64,000 bases of DNA from Hansschlegelia zhihuaiae (GTDB taxonomy: Bacteria; Pseudomonadota; Alphaproteobacteria; Rhizobiales; Methylopilaceae), in NCBI RefSeq assembly GCF_004103825.1, contig NZ_RYFI01000016.1, forward strand, positions 1 through 64,000, in the 5' to 3' direction. The first letter of the stretch is position 1. The number at the start of each line of letters is the position of its first letter. The notes under the pieces are model-generated. The model saw only the letters and a list, made by a program, of their open reading frames with translations, was not told the DNA's origin and ran no database searches. Made by a program: the position numbers and the translations under genes. Shown piece after piece: positions 7,280 to 15,014 of this stretch.

Positions 7280-8605
7280 TCATGCATGCGCCGGCGACGC
7301 GACGCGCAGCGGCAGCGGCTGTTCGGACAGCATCGCTTCGAGCACCGCGGCCCGGACGTCGTCGAGCCTGAGTCCGTGATCGGCCGCCAGCTCGGAGACG
7401 TCGGCCACGATGGCGTCGACGTCCTGCATCAGCTTGAGCCGCTTGAAATGGTCCTCGCGCCTCAGCCCCATGCTCTCGCCGACGAGTTCGAGGAAGTTGA
7501 CGACCTCGAAGGGCCAGTCGCGCTCGTGGCTGCAGAGCTCGCGATGGCAGGCGTGATAGACCCCGGCCAGCGCGTCCACGCCGGCGTCGGCCGCCGCCTC
7601 CAGAAGGCCGGCGTGCACGGAACGCTTATAGTCCGGCAGCGGCTGCAGCATGTTGCACATCCAGCCGACGCGCGGCTGCGCGAGATCGACGAAGTCGAGC
7701 CCCGGCACGGCGCGGAGGATGCGCTCGGCCGCGGCGCTTACGCCCGCGACGCCCGGATGCTCATGCAGGCCGACGCGCTTGTTCACGGGCCGCGTCAGAT
7801 GCGGCTTCAGCCTGTCGAGATGGCGGTCGAGGAACACCACGAAGGCTTCGAGCTCGGGCGTGAGCCGGGCTTCGCCGGAGCCCGCCATGCCGGGCATGAC
7901 GTTCTCGCCGAGCTGAACCTGGCAGGTCGGGCACCAGGAGAGGACCGCGCCGGCCCGGAAACGCGAGAAGCGCTCGACCGTGCGGTAGCCGATGCGCTCG
8001 GCTCCATCGAGGTCGCCGGCGCGGAACTGCAGCACGCCGCAGCAGTCGCCGGGCCCGCCCATGACCGCGTAGGAGACGCTCAGCGCGTCGAGGATGTCGA
8101 AGCAGAGCAGCGCGATATGCGGCGTCTTCAGCAGATTGCAGCCGGTGTAGAACAGGACCTCGGGAGCGGTCTCGCCCGGGTCCTCGCGCTCGAACCTCGC
8201 GAGCACCGCCGGCGGCAACTGGATGCGGGACAGGATGCGGACGCCACGGCTCATCGCGCGGAAGGCGACGGCGCCGGCCTTTCGCTGCGCCTCTTCACCC
8301 CTGCGCTGCGCCAGCGTGAGCTTCGCGAGCGACAGCATGAAGCGCGGGTTGACGCCCGCTCCGCAGGCCGGAATGCAGGCGCCGCTGCCGGAGCAGGCGC
8401 TCGCCCAGCGCTCGGCGGAGGGAGACCCCTCTCCCCCGGAGACGAGATCCAGCGCGCCATCGACGGTCCCGGCCGGATCGGCCCGGTCGAGCCCTGCCGG
8501 TCCGGTCATCGGGCAGACTTCGAAGCAGCGCGCGCAGCGCGTGCAGCGGTCGAGGACGTCCCGCGCGCGCAGCGCAAGCGCGGCCGCGAAGGCGCCGCCG
8601 GTCAC
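7280..8605 (-). CDS. Fe-S protein with CCG (heterodisulfide reductase-like) domains
   Basis: The 441-residue protein starts with a CTRCARCFEVCP [4Fe-4S] motif and a second cysteine group (CSGSGACIPAC). Two CCG-type modules follow: GCNLLKTPH...GDCCG with WCPTCQ, then GWMCNMLQ with YHACHRELC. This resembles HdrB/GlpC-type electron-transfer subunits. It is soluble and has no flavin motif. GTG 8605 overlaps the permease stop (GTGA), so it is co-translated with an ABC importer, an unusual setting. It may reduce or oxidise the imported compound or feed electrons to an unseen partner; its reaction is unknown. Confidence 0.75.
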   Translation of the reverse strand: MTGGAFAAALALRARDVLDRCTRCARCFEVCPMTGPAGLDRADPAGTVDGALDLVSGGEGSPSAERWASACSGSGACIPACGAGVNPRFMLSLAKLTLAQRRGEEAQRKAGAVAFRAMSRGVRILSRIQLPPAVLARFEREDPGETAPEVLFYTGCNLLKTPHIALLCFDILDALSVSYAVMGGPGDCCGVLQFRAGDLDGAERIGYRTVERFSRFRAGAVLSWCPTCQVQLGENVMPGMAGSGEARLTPELEAFVVFLDRHLDRLKPHLTRPVNKRVGLHEHPGVAGVSAAAERILRAVPGLDFVDLAQPRVGWMCNMLQPLPDYKRSVHAGLLEAAADAGVDALAGVYHACHRELCSHERDWPFEVVNFLELVGESMGLRREDHFKRLKLMQDVDAIVADVSELAADHGLRLDDVRAAVLEAMLSEQPLPLRVASPAHA

Positions 8606-9438
8606 GGGGCGTCGCCCCGCCGCGCGACCCAATAGGTCACCTTACGCTCGACGGCCCGGACCGTGACGTTGATCGTGAGCCCGATCGCGGCCAGCATCAC
8701 CAGGATGACCAGCATGCCGGCCGTGTCGAGATTGGTCTGCGCCTGGAGCAGCAGCACGCCGAGGCCCCGCTGCGCCCCGACGAATTCGGCTACGATCGCG
8801 CCGGTCAGCGCGAGGACGGCGGCGACGTTGAGGCCGGCGAAGATCGCGGGCGCGGCCGAGGGCAGCCGGACATAGCGAAAGGTCTGCCAGCGCGTCGCCC
8901 TGAACACCCGCATCAGGTCCATGCGCTGCGGGTCCTGGATGGCGAGCCCGCTCATGGCGTTGATCAGCACCGGGAAGAAGGTGATGAGCGCAACCAGCAG
9001 GACCTTGGACTCGACGCCGAAGCCGAGCCACAGGATGACGAACGGCGCGACCGCGACCTTCGGCAGCGACTGGATCGCCACCAGGTAGGGAAACAGCAGC
9101 CGGCCCGCCCGCTCGAACTCGCTGACCGCGACGGCGAGCAGGAAGCCGAGGCTCGCGCCGATCGAGAAGCCGGCCACGACCTCGAACACCGTGACGCCGA
9201 GATGCTCCCAGTAAAGCCCGCGTGAGACGCCCCGCATGAATGCCTCGAGGACCGCGGAGGGCGCGGCGAACATCAGCGGCGAGACGTCGAACAGCCTGAC
9301 CAGGGCCTCCCAGGCGCCGATGACGCCGACGAACAGCGCGGCCGACAGCGCCCGGTTCGTCCAGCGCACGCGGCCCCTGGAGGCGGGACGGCGACGCGCG
9401 GCGGGCGCGACGGCGAGCGGAACGGCTGCGTCGGTCAT
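8602..9438 (-). CDS. ABC transporter permease (SsuC/TauC-like)
   Basis: This 278-residue inner-membrane protein has about six helices and the EAA-loop region typical of binding-protein-dependent permeases (RVFRATRWQTFRYVRLPSAAPAIFAGL, about 175-200). The family includes SsuC, TauC and NrtB. It lies directly downstream of the ATPase gene (10-base gap) and overlaps the Fe-S gene. The N-terminal 25 residues are Arg/Ala-rich and cytoplasmic. With the ATPase and the NMT1-type binding protein it makes a complete importer. Confidence 0.9.
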   Translation of the reverse strand: MTDAAVPLAVAPAARRRPASRGRVRWTNRALSAALFVGVIGAWEALVRLFDVSPLMFAAPSAVLEAFMRGVSRGLYWEHLGVTVFEVVAGFSIGASLGFLLAVAVSEFERAGRLLFPYLVAIQSLPKVAVAPFVILWLGFGVESKVLLVALITFFPVLINAMSGLAIQDPQRMDLMRVFRATRWQTFRYVRLPSAAPAIFAGLNVAAVLALTGAIVAEFVGAQRGLGVLLLQAQTNLDTAGMLVILVMLAAIGLTINVTVRAVERKVTYWVARRGDAP

Positions 9439-9448
9439 GGCGCGTCCC

Positions 9449-10270
9449 TCATTCGCTCCCGCCGTCCTCGAGGAAATGGGCCCTCGCCCGCTCGCACACA
9501 GCGGCGAAGTCGGGGGACGAAAGGGTCTTGGGCGTGCGCGGCCGCGGGATCGGGACAGGTATCTCCTCGGCGATGCGGCCCGGGCGCGGGGTCATCACCA
9601 CGACGCGGTCGGCGAGGAAGGCGGCCTCGGCGATCGAATGGGTGATGAGCAGGACCGCGACGCGGCTCTGTTCGGCGATGCGGGCGAGCTCGAGGTTCAT
9701 GCGCTCGCGCGTCAGCGCGTCGAGCGCGCCGAAGGGCTCGTCCATCAGCAGCACACGGGGCTTCGTCATCAGCGCGCGGACGATCGCGGCGCGCTGGCGC
9801 ATGCCGCCGGACAGCGAAGACGGCCAGGACTGCGAGAAGCCCGTGAGCCCGACATTCTCGAGCAGCCTCTCGGCCTCGGCCCGCGCCGCCGACATGTCGC
9901 GTCCCGCGAGGCGCGCGGGCAGCGTGACGTTGTCGATGACGTTGAACCAGGGGAGCATCACGGCGTCCTGGAACACCACGCCGATCTCCCCGCGGGGCTC
10001 GACGATCGGCGCGCCGTCAAAGGAGGCCGCCCCTTCCCTCGGCGAGATCAGTCCGGCCGCGATCCGCAGCAGCGTGGATTTCCCGCAGCCGGACGCCCCG
10101 ACGATCGCGACGAACTCGCCGGGCGCGACGTCGAGGTCGACGCAATCAAGCGCGCGAAGCGGGCAGCTCTCGGTCCCGAAGACATGTCCGACCCGCTCGA
10201 AGCGCAAGATTGGCCTCGCGCCGTCGGGGCGGGCGGCGTGAACGTCGGCGAGGGCTGCTGCTGCGGACAT
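9449..10270 (-). CDS. ABC transporter ATP-binding protein (SsuB/TauB-like)
   Basis: The 273-residue ATPase carries Walker A GASGCGKST, the Q-loop VVFQDAVMLPW, signature SSLSGGMRQR, Walker B VLLMDEP and the H-loop THSIAEA. It groups by pattern with nitrate/sulfonate/taurine ATPases. AGGAG just upstream supports ATG 10270; the in-frame start at 10315 lacks such a site. It is the first gene of the minus-strand importer operon and is divergent from the GntR gene across 220 bases. Confidence 0.9.
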   Translation of the reverse strand: MSAAAALADVHAARPDGARPILRFERVGHVFGTESCPLRALDCVDLDVAPGEFVAIVGASGCGKSTLLRIAAGLISPREGAASFDGAPIVEPRGEIGVVFQDAVMLPWFNVIDNVTLPARLAGRDMSAARAEAERLLENVGLTGFSQSWPSSLSGGMRQRAAIVRALMTKPRVLLMDEPFGALDALTRERMNLELARIAEQSRVAVLLITHSIAEAAFLADRVVVMTPRPGRIAEEIPVPIPRPRTPKTLSSPDFAAVCERARAHFLEDGGSE

Positions 10271-10401
10271 CCGGGCTCCTGGACCTGGCCGTGAGGCTCG
10301 CAAGCGGCGTGCCATGCGAAAACGCCTCCAATCCCAAGAAAGCGAGGAAGCAGGCGCTTACGCGATGGCCTTCCGCCGGCGCCCTCCGTGCATCAACGAC
10401 G

Positions 10402-10415
10402 TTTTCTCGACAAAA
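10402..10415. promoter_or_regulatory. Imperfect palindrome, candidate GntR operator
   Basis: TTTTCTCGACAAAA is symmetric except for one base pair. It lies between the divergent ABC operon (start 10270) and the GntR gene (start 10491), where an autoregulatory operator would be expected. The assignment rests on position and symmetry only. Confidence 0.3.
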
Positions 10416-10490
10416 TGCTTAGGACGCCGCGCGGCGGGGCGCCGCGTGCTGCAAAAGACAAGGCCGAAGGACGATGCGGACGGCGGCGCA

Positions 10491-11213
10491 ATGAACGACG
10501 ATGAGAGCGCCGCGGGCCGCCCACCCAAGACGGGCCGCACGCTCGAGGCTTTGCGGCGCGACATCGGCGCGCTCGCGTTGGCGCCCGGCGCGAAGCTCGC
10601 GACCGTCGCGCTCGCCGCCCGCTACGGCGTCGGCCAGGCGCCGGTGCGCGAGGCGCTCTCGATCCTCGCCGGCGAGGGCCTCGTGCTGCGCGAAAGCCGC
10701 CGGGGCTTCCGCGTCGCGCCGATGTCGCTCGCGGCGCTCGACGAACTGACCGAGACGCGCGTGACGCTGGAGCTCGCCTTTCTTTCGCGGGCGATCGCGG
10801 CGGGCGACGGCGGTTGGAAGACGCGCGTCAGGCGGGCGCTCGATCTGCTGCTGCCGGCTCTCCAGCTGGTGGGCGATTCACGACGCCTCGACCCCGCCTG
10901 GGAGGAGGCGCATCGACGCTTCCATTTCGCGCTGATCGGCGCCGACGAGGCGGCGACGCTGTTCGGCCTCAGTCGTGCGCTCTACGACCGTTACGACCGC
11001 TATCGCCTCGCCGCGGTTCCGCGCCGCGCCTTCCTCGCGGGGATCGCGGACGACCATGCCGAAATCGCCGAGGCGGCGCTCGCAGGCGACGCGATCCGGG
11101 CCTCGGCGGTGCTGCGCCGACACATCGAGGACGCCTCCCGAACGCTCCGCGACAACATCGTCGCGCTCGGACTCGCAGTCGAGAACGGCCAGGTGCGCCT
11201 GCCGCTGGCCTGA
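10491..11213 (+). CDS. GntR family regulator, FCD-like
   Basis: This 240-residue regulator has the GntR winged-helix at about 15-75 (LEALRRDIGALALAPGAKL, YGVGQAPVREALSILAGEGL, RGFRVAPMSL) and an all-helical effector domain with ELTETRVTLEL and EEAHRRFHFAL, typical of the FCD subgroup that senses carboxylic acids. It is divergent from the ABC/Fe-S operon and directly followed by ridA. ATG 10491 is chosen as the start in front of the conserved helices. It probably controls one or both flanking operons. Confidence 0.85.
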   Translation: MNDDESAAGRPPKTGRTLEALRRDIGALALAPGAKLATVALAARYGVGQAPVREALSILAGEGLVLRESRRGFRVAPMSLAALDELTETRVTLELAFLSRAIAAGDGGWKTRVRRALDLLLPALQLVGDSRRLDPAWEEAHRRFHFALIGADEAATLFGLSRALYDRYDRYRLAAVPRRAFLAGIADDHAEIAEAALAGDAIRASAVLRRHIEDASRTLRDNIVALGLAVENGQVRLPLA

Positions 11214-11255
11214 GGCTTGCCTGACGGCGGCGTGCAACGCTCAGAGAGGCGCCTG

Positions 11256-11651
11256 ATGTCCGAACCCGTCTTCTTCATGATCCCCGACGCGCCGACGCCG
11301 GTCGCGCCGTTCTCTCACGCGGTCGAAGCGGACGGCTGGGTGTTCGTCACCGGCCAAATGCCGACCTGGCCCGACGATGACGACCGGCCGCCGCCGGAGG
11401 GCGTCGAAGGGCAGACGGCGCGGGTCATGGAGAACCTCATCCTCGTGCTGAACGGAATGGGGCTCGGCCTCGAACATGTCGTGCAGGCACGCGTCTTCAT
11501 CACCCGCTTCAAGGAGGACTATGCGGCCATGAACGCCGTCTACGCCTCCTACTTCCCGGCCGACCGGCGCCCGGCGCGCACCTGCGTCGGCGTCACGGGC
11601 CTCGCCCGCGACGCCCTGGTCGAGATCGACTTCATCGCCCGGCGGAGCTGA
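11256..11651 (+). CDS. RidA family enamine/imine deaminase-like protein
   Basis: The 131-residue protein is a RidA/YjgF/UK114-type member: VFVTGQMP near the N-terminus, then MENLILVLNGMGLGLEHVVQARVFI, then PARTCVGVTGLA with the conserved substrate-binding Arg. RidA proteins hydrolyse reactive enamine or imine intermediates, releasing ammonia. GAGAGG upstream supports ATG 11256. It follows the GntR gene and converges with the amidase gene (9-base gap), so a role in nitrogen release in this island is plausible. Confidence 0.85.
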   Translation: MSEPVFFMIPDAPTPVAPFSHAVEADGWVFVTGQMPTWPDDDDRPPPEGVEGQTARVMENLILVLNGMGLGLEHVVQARVFITRFKEDYAAMNAVYASYFPADRRPARTCVGVTGLARDALVEIDFIARRS

Positions 11652-11660
11652 CCATCCGCC

Positions 11661-12677
11661 TCACTCCGCCGCGCTCTTGAGCCGTTCGCCGTAGAGCCGG
11701 GTCGGGGCGGGAAAGCCGCAGGACGTGCCGTCCGTGACCCTGACCTCGTCCTCCCACGGAAGCCGGTACTTTCCCGCCACCATGTCGCGCATGAAGGTGT
11801 AGGGGCAGTCCTGCGCGCCGCCCTTGACCGCGACATAGGCGCGGTGGCCGAGCTGGTAGATGTTGTTCTCGACGCCCCAGCCGATGCGGGCCTCGCGCAC
11901 GAGGTCGGGCCGGACCTCGGCCGTGATGATCTCGTCCGGCCGGCCGGTGGTTCCGTGCGCGATCACCGTCCCGTCGAAGTTGACGATCATGCCCTCGCCC
12001 ATCGAGTCGAAGGAGCCGTCGGAGCCGCACATGCAGACATTCGCGGTCACCATCAGGTTCTGGAAGGCGTTGGCCTGGTTGGTGAAGCGCCAGCTCTGGC
12101 GGATCGGCGCGGTGTAGCCCGCGGTGCGGATCATGATCTCCGCGCCCTTGTAGGCGCACTCGCGCGCCATCTCGGGGAACATGCCGTCATGGCAGATGAT
12201 CAGCGCGATCTTCGCGCCGTTCGGCCCTTCGATGACCGGTATGCCGAAATCGCCCGGCTCCCACGGCTCGACGGGCGTCCAGGGGTGCATCTTGCGGTAA
12301 TTCAGCCGGATCTCGCCCTGGTCGTCGATGATCAGCCCGGTGTTGTAGGGCATGCCGCCCGGGTTGAGCTCCATGATGGAGAAGCAGCCCCAGATCCTGT
12401 TGTCGACGCAGGCCTTTTTGAAGGCCGCGACCTCCGGCCCGTCGACCCGGCACATGATCTCGGGGTTGATGTCCATCGACAGGCCGTGCAGCGCGTATTC
12501 GGGGAAGACCACGAGGTCCATGGTCCCGAGGTTCCGCCGCGCCTTGCCCACCATCTCGACGATGCGCCGGGTCTGTTTCGCGAGATCGTCGGGGGTCGCG
12601 ACGACGGGCAGCTGCAGCTGCACGAGGCCGATGACGACGCCATTCTGCGATTTGTTCAGTCCGCCAAGTCCGTTCAT
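11661..12677 (-). CDS. Formamidase-like amidase (AmiF/AmiE type)
   Basis: This 338-residue nitrilase-superfamily enzyme would hydrolyse a short aliphatic amide, most likely formamide, to the acid and ammonia. The triad is visible: Glu in VVFPEYALHG, Lys in YRKMHPW and Cys in IICHDGMFPE. The order of motifs (GCFSIMELNPGG, EPWEPGDFG, WGVENNIYQLGHRGY-like, AGKYRLPWEDE) matches my recollection of Helicobacter AmiF, and the length agrees (about 334). AmiE (acetamide) is the alternative. ATG 12677 with GGAG nine bases upstream is preferred to the TTG at 12692. It is divergent from the second binding protein and the split hydratase genes. Confidence 0.85.
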   Translation of the reverse strand: MNGLGGLNKSQNGVVIGLVQLQLPVVATPDDLAKQTRRIVEMVGKARRNLGTMDLVVFPEYALHGLSMDINPEIMCRVDGPEVAAFKKACVDNRIWGCFSIMELNPGGMPYNTGLIIDDQGEIRLNYRKMHPWTPVEPWEPGDFGIPVIEGPNGAKIALIICHDGMFPEMARECAYKGAEIMIRTAGYTAPIRQSWRFTNQANAFQNLMVTANVCMCGSDGSFDSMGEGMIVNFDGTVIAHGTTGRPDEIITAEVRPDLVREARIGWGVENNIYQLGHRAYVAVKGGAQDCPYTFMRDMVAGKYRLPWEDEVRVTDGTSCGFPAPTRLYGERLKSAAE

Positions 12678-12821
12678 CGTCGTGATCTCCAACCTTGCGT
12701 TGCGCCGGCCAGAGTCGGCGCATCCTGTTGCATTCAGGATGGATGAGAAACCAGGGAGGACACAGTCTAAATTCTATTCGCCCGCAAGCCTAGTGAGCGG
12801 GCCCGAGTCTCTGATCTCGTC

Positions 12822-12836
12822 ATTAGAAATACTAAT
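12822..12836. promoter_or_regulatory. LysR-type T-N11-A inverted repeat
   Basis: ATTAG-AAATA-CTAAT is a perfect interrupted palindrome with the T-N11-A geometry of LysR-type operators. It sits in the 269-base region between the divergent amidase gene (12677) and the binding protein/hydratase operon (12947). The LysR gene at 15593-16603 is the obvious candidate regulator. A nearby GC-rich inverted repeat (12781-12801) may also matter. Confidence 0.5.
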
Positions 12837-12946
12837 CACCCCATAGCTTCCCAGCGCCCGCATTTTACATGGGGAGCCGCGCGAAGGTCTGGCACGATGG
12901 TTGCTGATTGGCGGGCCGAAACCGCTCACGCCAAGGACGCAGCCAC

Positions 12947-14317
12947 ATGAACGATCCGGACCGGGCCTCGGGACTGAGGCCGAGCTGCGCCTGCGGCTGC
13001 GGCGGGGCGATCGACGAGCATCGTGAGACGCTCGGCGCGGGAATGCGCCGCGGGGCCTATGCCGGCGTCGAAAACTATGTCGACCGGGTGGTCGAGACGA
13101 CGCTGCTCAACGCGATCGCGCCCGATCCGACGTTCCGCCGCGCCTTCCTGAAGGCGGTCGGCGCCTCCACGGCGCTCGCAGCAATCTCGCAGCTTCTGCC
13201 GCTCACGGCGGCCCGGGCCATCGCGCAGGAGGCGGCCAAGCCCGAGAAGACGAAGCTGAACGTCGGCTACGTGCCGATCACCTGCACGGTTCCGCTGCTG
13301 CTCGCCCACGCCATGGGCGAGTACGGCAAGGAAGGGCTCGAGGTGAACCTCGCCCGCACGCCGGGCTGGGCGATCGTGCGCGACAAGCTGCTGTCGGCCG
13401 AGTTCGACGCCAGCCATCTCGTGCTCGCCATGCCGATGACCATGACGATGGGCGTCGGAGGTCCGGCGCTCAACACCTACGTCTCGTCCGTGCAGAACGT
13501 GAACGGCAACGCCATCACGCTCGCGGTCAAGCACAAGGACCGGCGGGATCCGAAGGACTGGAAGGGATTCAAGTTCGGCATACCCCACCAGCATTCGATG
13601 CACGCCATGCTGCTGCGCTACTACCTCGCCGAGAACGGGCTCGACCCTGACCGGGACGTGGAGCTCCGGGTGTTCCCGCCGCCGGACTCGGTCGCCAACA
13701 TGGCGGCCGGCAATCTCGACGGCATGCTGTTCGCCGAGCCCTGGGGCCAGCGCGCGGTGTTCGAGGGTGTCGGCTTCCTGCACATGCTGACGCGCGACAT
13801 CTTCCCGAACCATCCGTGCTGCGTGGTCTCGGTCACCGACAGGTTCATCCGCGAGAGCCCCAACAGCTACGGAGCGATGTTCCGCGCCGTGGTGCGGGCG
13901 ACGGAGTTCGCGGACAAGGCCGAAAACCGCAAGCAGGTGGCGGAGCTGCTCGCGCCCGCGGCCTATCTCAACCAGCCCAGGACGGTGCTGGAGCAGGTGC
14001 TCATGGGCCGCTACGCCGACGGACTCGGCAAGGTGGTCAACGAACCCGACCGCATCGGCTTCAAGCCGTTCCCCTACGAGTCGACGGCGGTCTGGCTGCT
14101 CACCCAGCTGCGCCGCTGGAACATGGTCCCGGCCGACATCGACTACCAGGCGATGGCCAGACAGGTGTTTCTCGCGACCGACGCCGCGAAGCGCATGCGG
14201 GAGATCGGCTTCGAGGCGCCGAGCTCGGGTTCGGTCACGCATGTCATCATGGGCAAGGCGTTCGATCCGTCGACGCCGCAGGCCTATGTCGATAGCTTCG
14301 CCATCAAACGCGCCTGA
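12947..14317 (+). CDS. CmpA/NrtA-like Tat-exported binding protein
   Basis: This 456-residue protein is an ABC-type solute-binding protein of the nitrate/bicarbonate (NrtA/CmpA) group: LNVGYVPITCTVPLLLAHAMGEYGKEGL, then WKGFKFGIPHQHSMHAMLLRYYL and DGMLFAEPWGQRA are matching landmarks. Unusually, a 60-residue N-terminal extension with the cysteine motif CACGCGG precedes the Tat-like signal FRRAFLKAVGAST and its hydrophobic stretch. It heads an operon with the three hydratase subunits (11-base gap) and has no dedicated permease; it may share the transporter at 8.6-10.3 kb. The ligand is unknown. Confidence 0.8.
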   Translation: MNDPDRASGLRPSCACGCGGAIDEHRETLGAGMRRGAYAGVENYVDRVVETTLLNAIAPDPTFRRAFLKAVGASTALAAISQLLPLTAARAIAQEAAKPEKTKLNVGYVPITCTVPLLLAHAMGEYGKEGLEVNLARTPGWAIVRDKLLSAEFDASHLVLAMPMTMTMGVGGPALNTYVSSVQNVNGNAITLAVKHKDRRDPKDWKGFKFGIPHQHSMHAMLLRYYLAENGLDPDRDVELRVFPPPDSVANMAAGNLDGMLFAEPWGQRAVFEGVGFLHMLTRDIFPNHPCCVVSVTDRFIRESPNSYGAMFRAVVRATEFADKAENRKQVAELLAPAAYLNQPRTVLEQVLMGRYADGLGKVVNEPDRIGFKPFPYESTAVWLLTQLRRWNMVPADIDYQAMARQVFLATDAAKRMREIGFEAPSSGSVTHVIMGKAFDPSTPQAYVDSFAIKRA

Positions 14318-14328
14318 AGGCATCGCCC

Positions 14329-14658
14329 ATGACACGCGGCTATCACGACATCGGCGGCGACGCCGCCGGCCCCATCCCCATCGTCGAGCTTCCCTGGCTG
14401 CATTGGGAGAAGCAGGTCGAGGCGATCCGCAACCTGCTGGGCGACGGAACGCGCCGCATGATGTCGCTCGACGAGCTTCGCCGGGGCTTCGAGTCCTTCG
14501 GGGAGGACAAGTACAGGACGCTTTCGTTCTATCGCCGGCGCATCGAGGCGATGATCGACGTGCTGATCGAGAAGGAGGTCTTCACGCGCGAAGAGCTGGA
14601 CGCGGCGATCGCGGACGCCCGCGCGCGCTGGGAGCCGTCCCCGCCCTGCCGGTCATGA
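14329..14658 (+). CDS. Nitrile hydratase beta N-half / ScnB-like subunit
   Basis: The 109-residue protein corresponds to the N-terminal half of nitrile hydratase beta: GYHDIGG at the start (compare the family's GIHDxGG), ELPWLHWEKQVEAIRNLL, then FYRRRIEAMIDVLIEKEVFTREEL. Thiocyanate hydrolase ScnB is likewise a separate N-half subunit. It lacks the beta-barrel C-half, which is encoded next. Hydratase activator proteins of the P14K type also resemble the beta N-half, so a chaperone role is the main alternative. The stop overlaps the next start (ATGA). Confidence 0.75.
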   Translation: MTRGYHDIGGDAAGPIPIVELPWLHWEKQVEAIRNLLGDGTRRMMSLDELRRGFESFGEDKYRTLSFYRRRIEAMIDVLIEKEVFTREELDAAIADARARWEPSPPCRS

Positions 14659-14957
14659 AACCGCGTTTCGACGCAGGCGACCGGGTGTCGGTGCTCGAGC
14701 TCGGCAAGGCCGGGCACATCCGCACGCCCTTCTACGTCCGGCATAAAAGCGGGGTGGTGCTGCGACGGTGCGGCGCCTTCCTGAATCCGGAGGACCTCTC
14801 GGTCGGAAACGTGGGAGGCCCGGTCGTCCCGCTCTACCGCGTGGGGTTCGCGATGACCGACCTCTGGGACGAGTACCGCGGCTCGCCCGCCGACATGCTC
14901 TGCATCGAGCTTTACGACCACTGGCTCACGCCGGCGGCGCCTGAGGGAGCGGGCTGA
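14655..14957 (+). CDS. Nitrile hydratase beta C-half / ScnA-like subunit
   Basis: These 100 residues form the SH3-like C-terminal half of nitrile hydratase beta: FDAGDRVSVLELGKAGHIRTPFYVRHKSG, then PLYRVGFAMTDLWDEY and IELYDHWL. In ordinary nitrile hydratases this is fused to the N-half. Here the two are separate but coupled genes, as in thiocyanate hydrolase (ScnB then ScnA) and in three-subunit hydratases such as that of toyocamycin synthesis. ATG 14655 overlaps the upstream stop. Confidence 0.75.
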   Translation: MKPRFDAGDRVSVLELGKAGHIRTPFYVRHKSGVVLRRCGAFLNPEDLSVGNVGGPVVPLYRVGFAMTDLWDEYRGSPADMLCIELYDHWLTPAAPEGAG

Positions 14958-15014
14958 GCGCGTCGCCGGCGACGCCTCAGCGCCGATGAACAAAATGCAT
15001 CCATGGAGGGCGCC

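Noticed and set aside
12781-12801. GC-rich inverted repeat as a terminator
   Set aside because: It lies in a divergent promoter region with no gene ending nearby.
12926-14335. A long frame antisense to the second binding protein
   Set aside because: Low-complexity Arg/His/Val-rich translation typical of GC-rich shadow frames.
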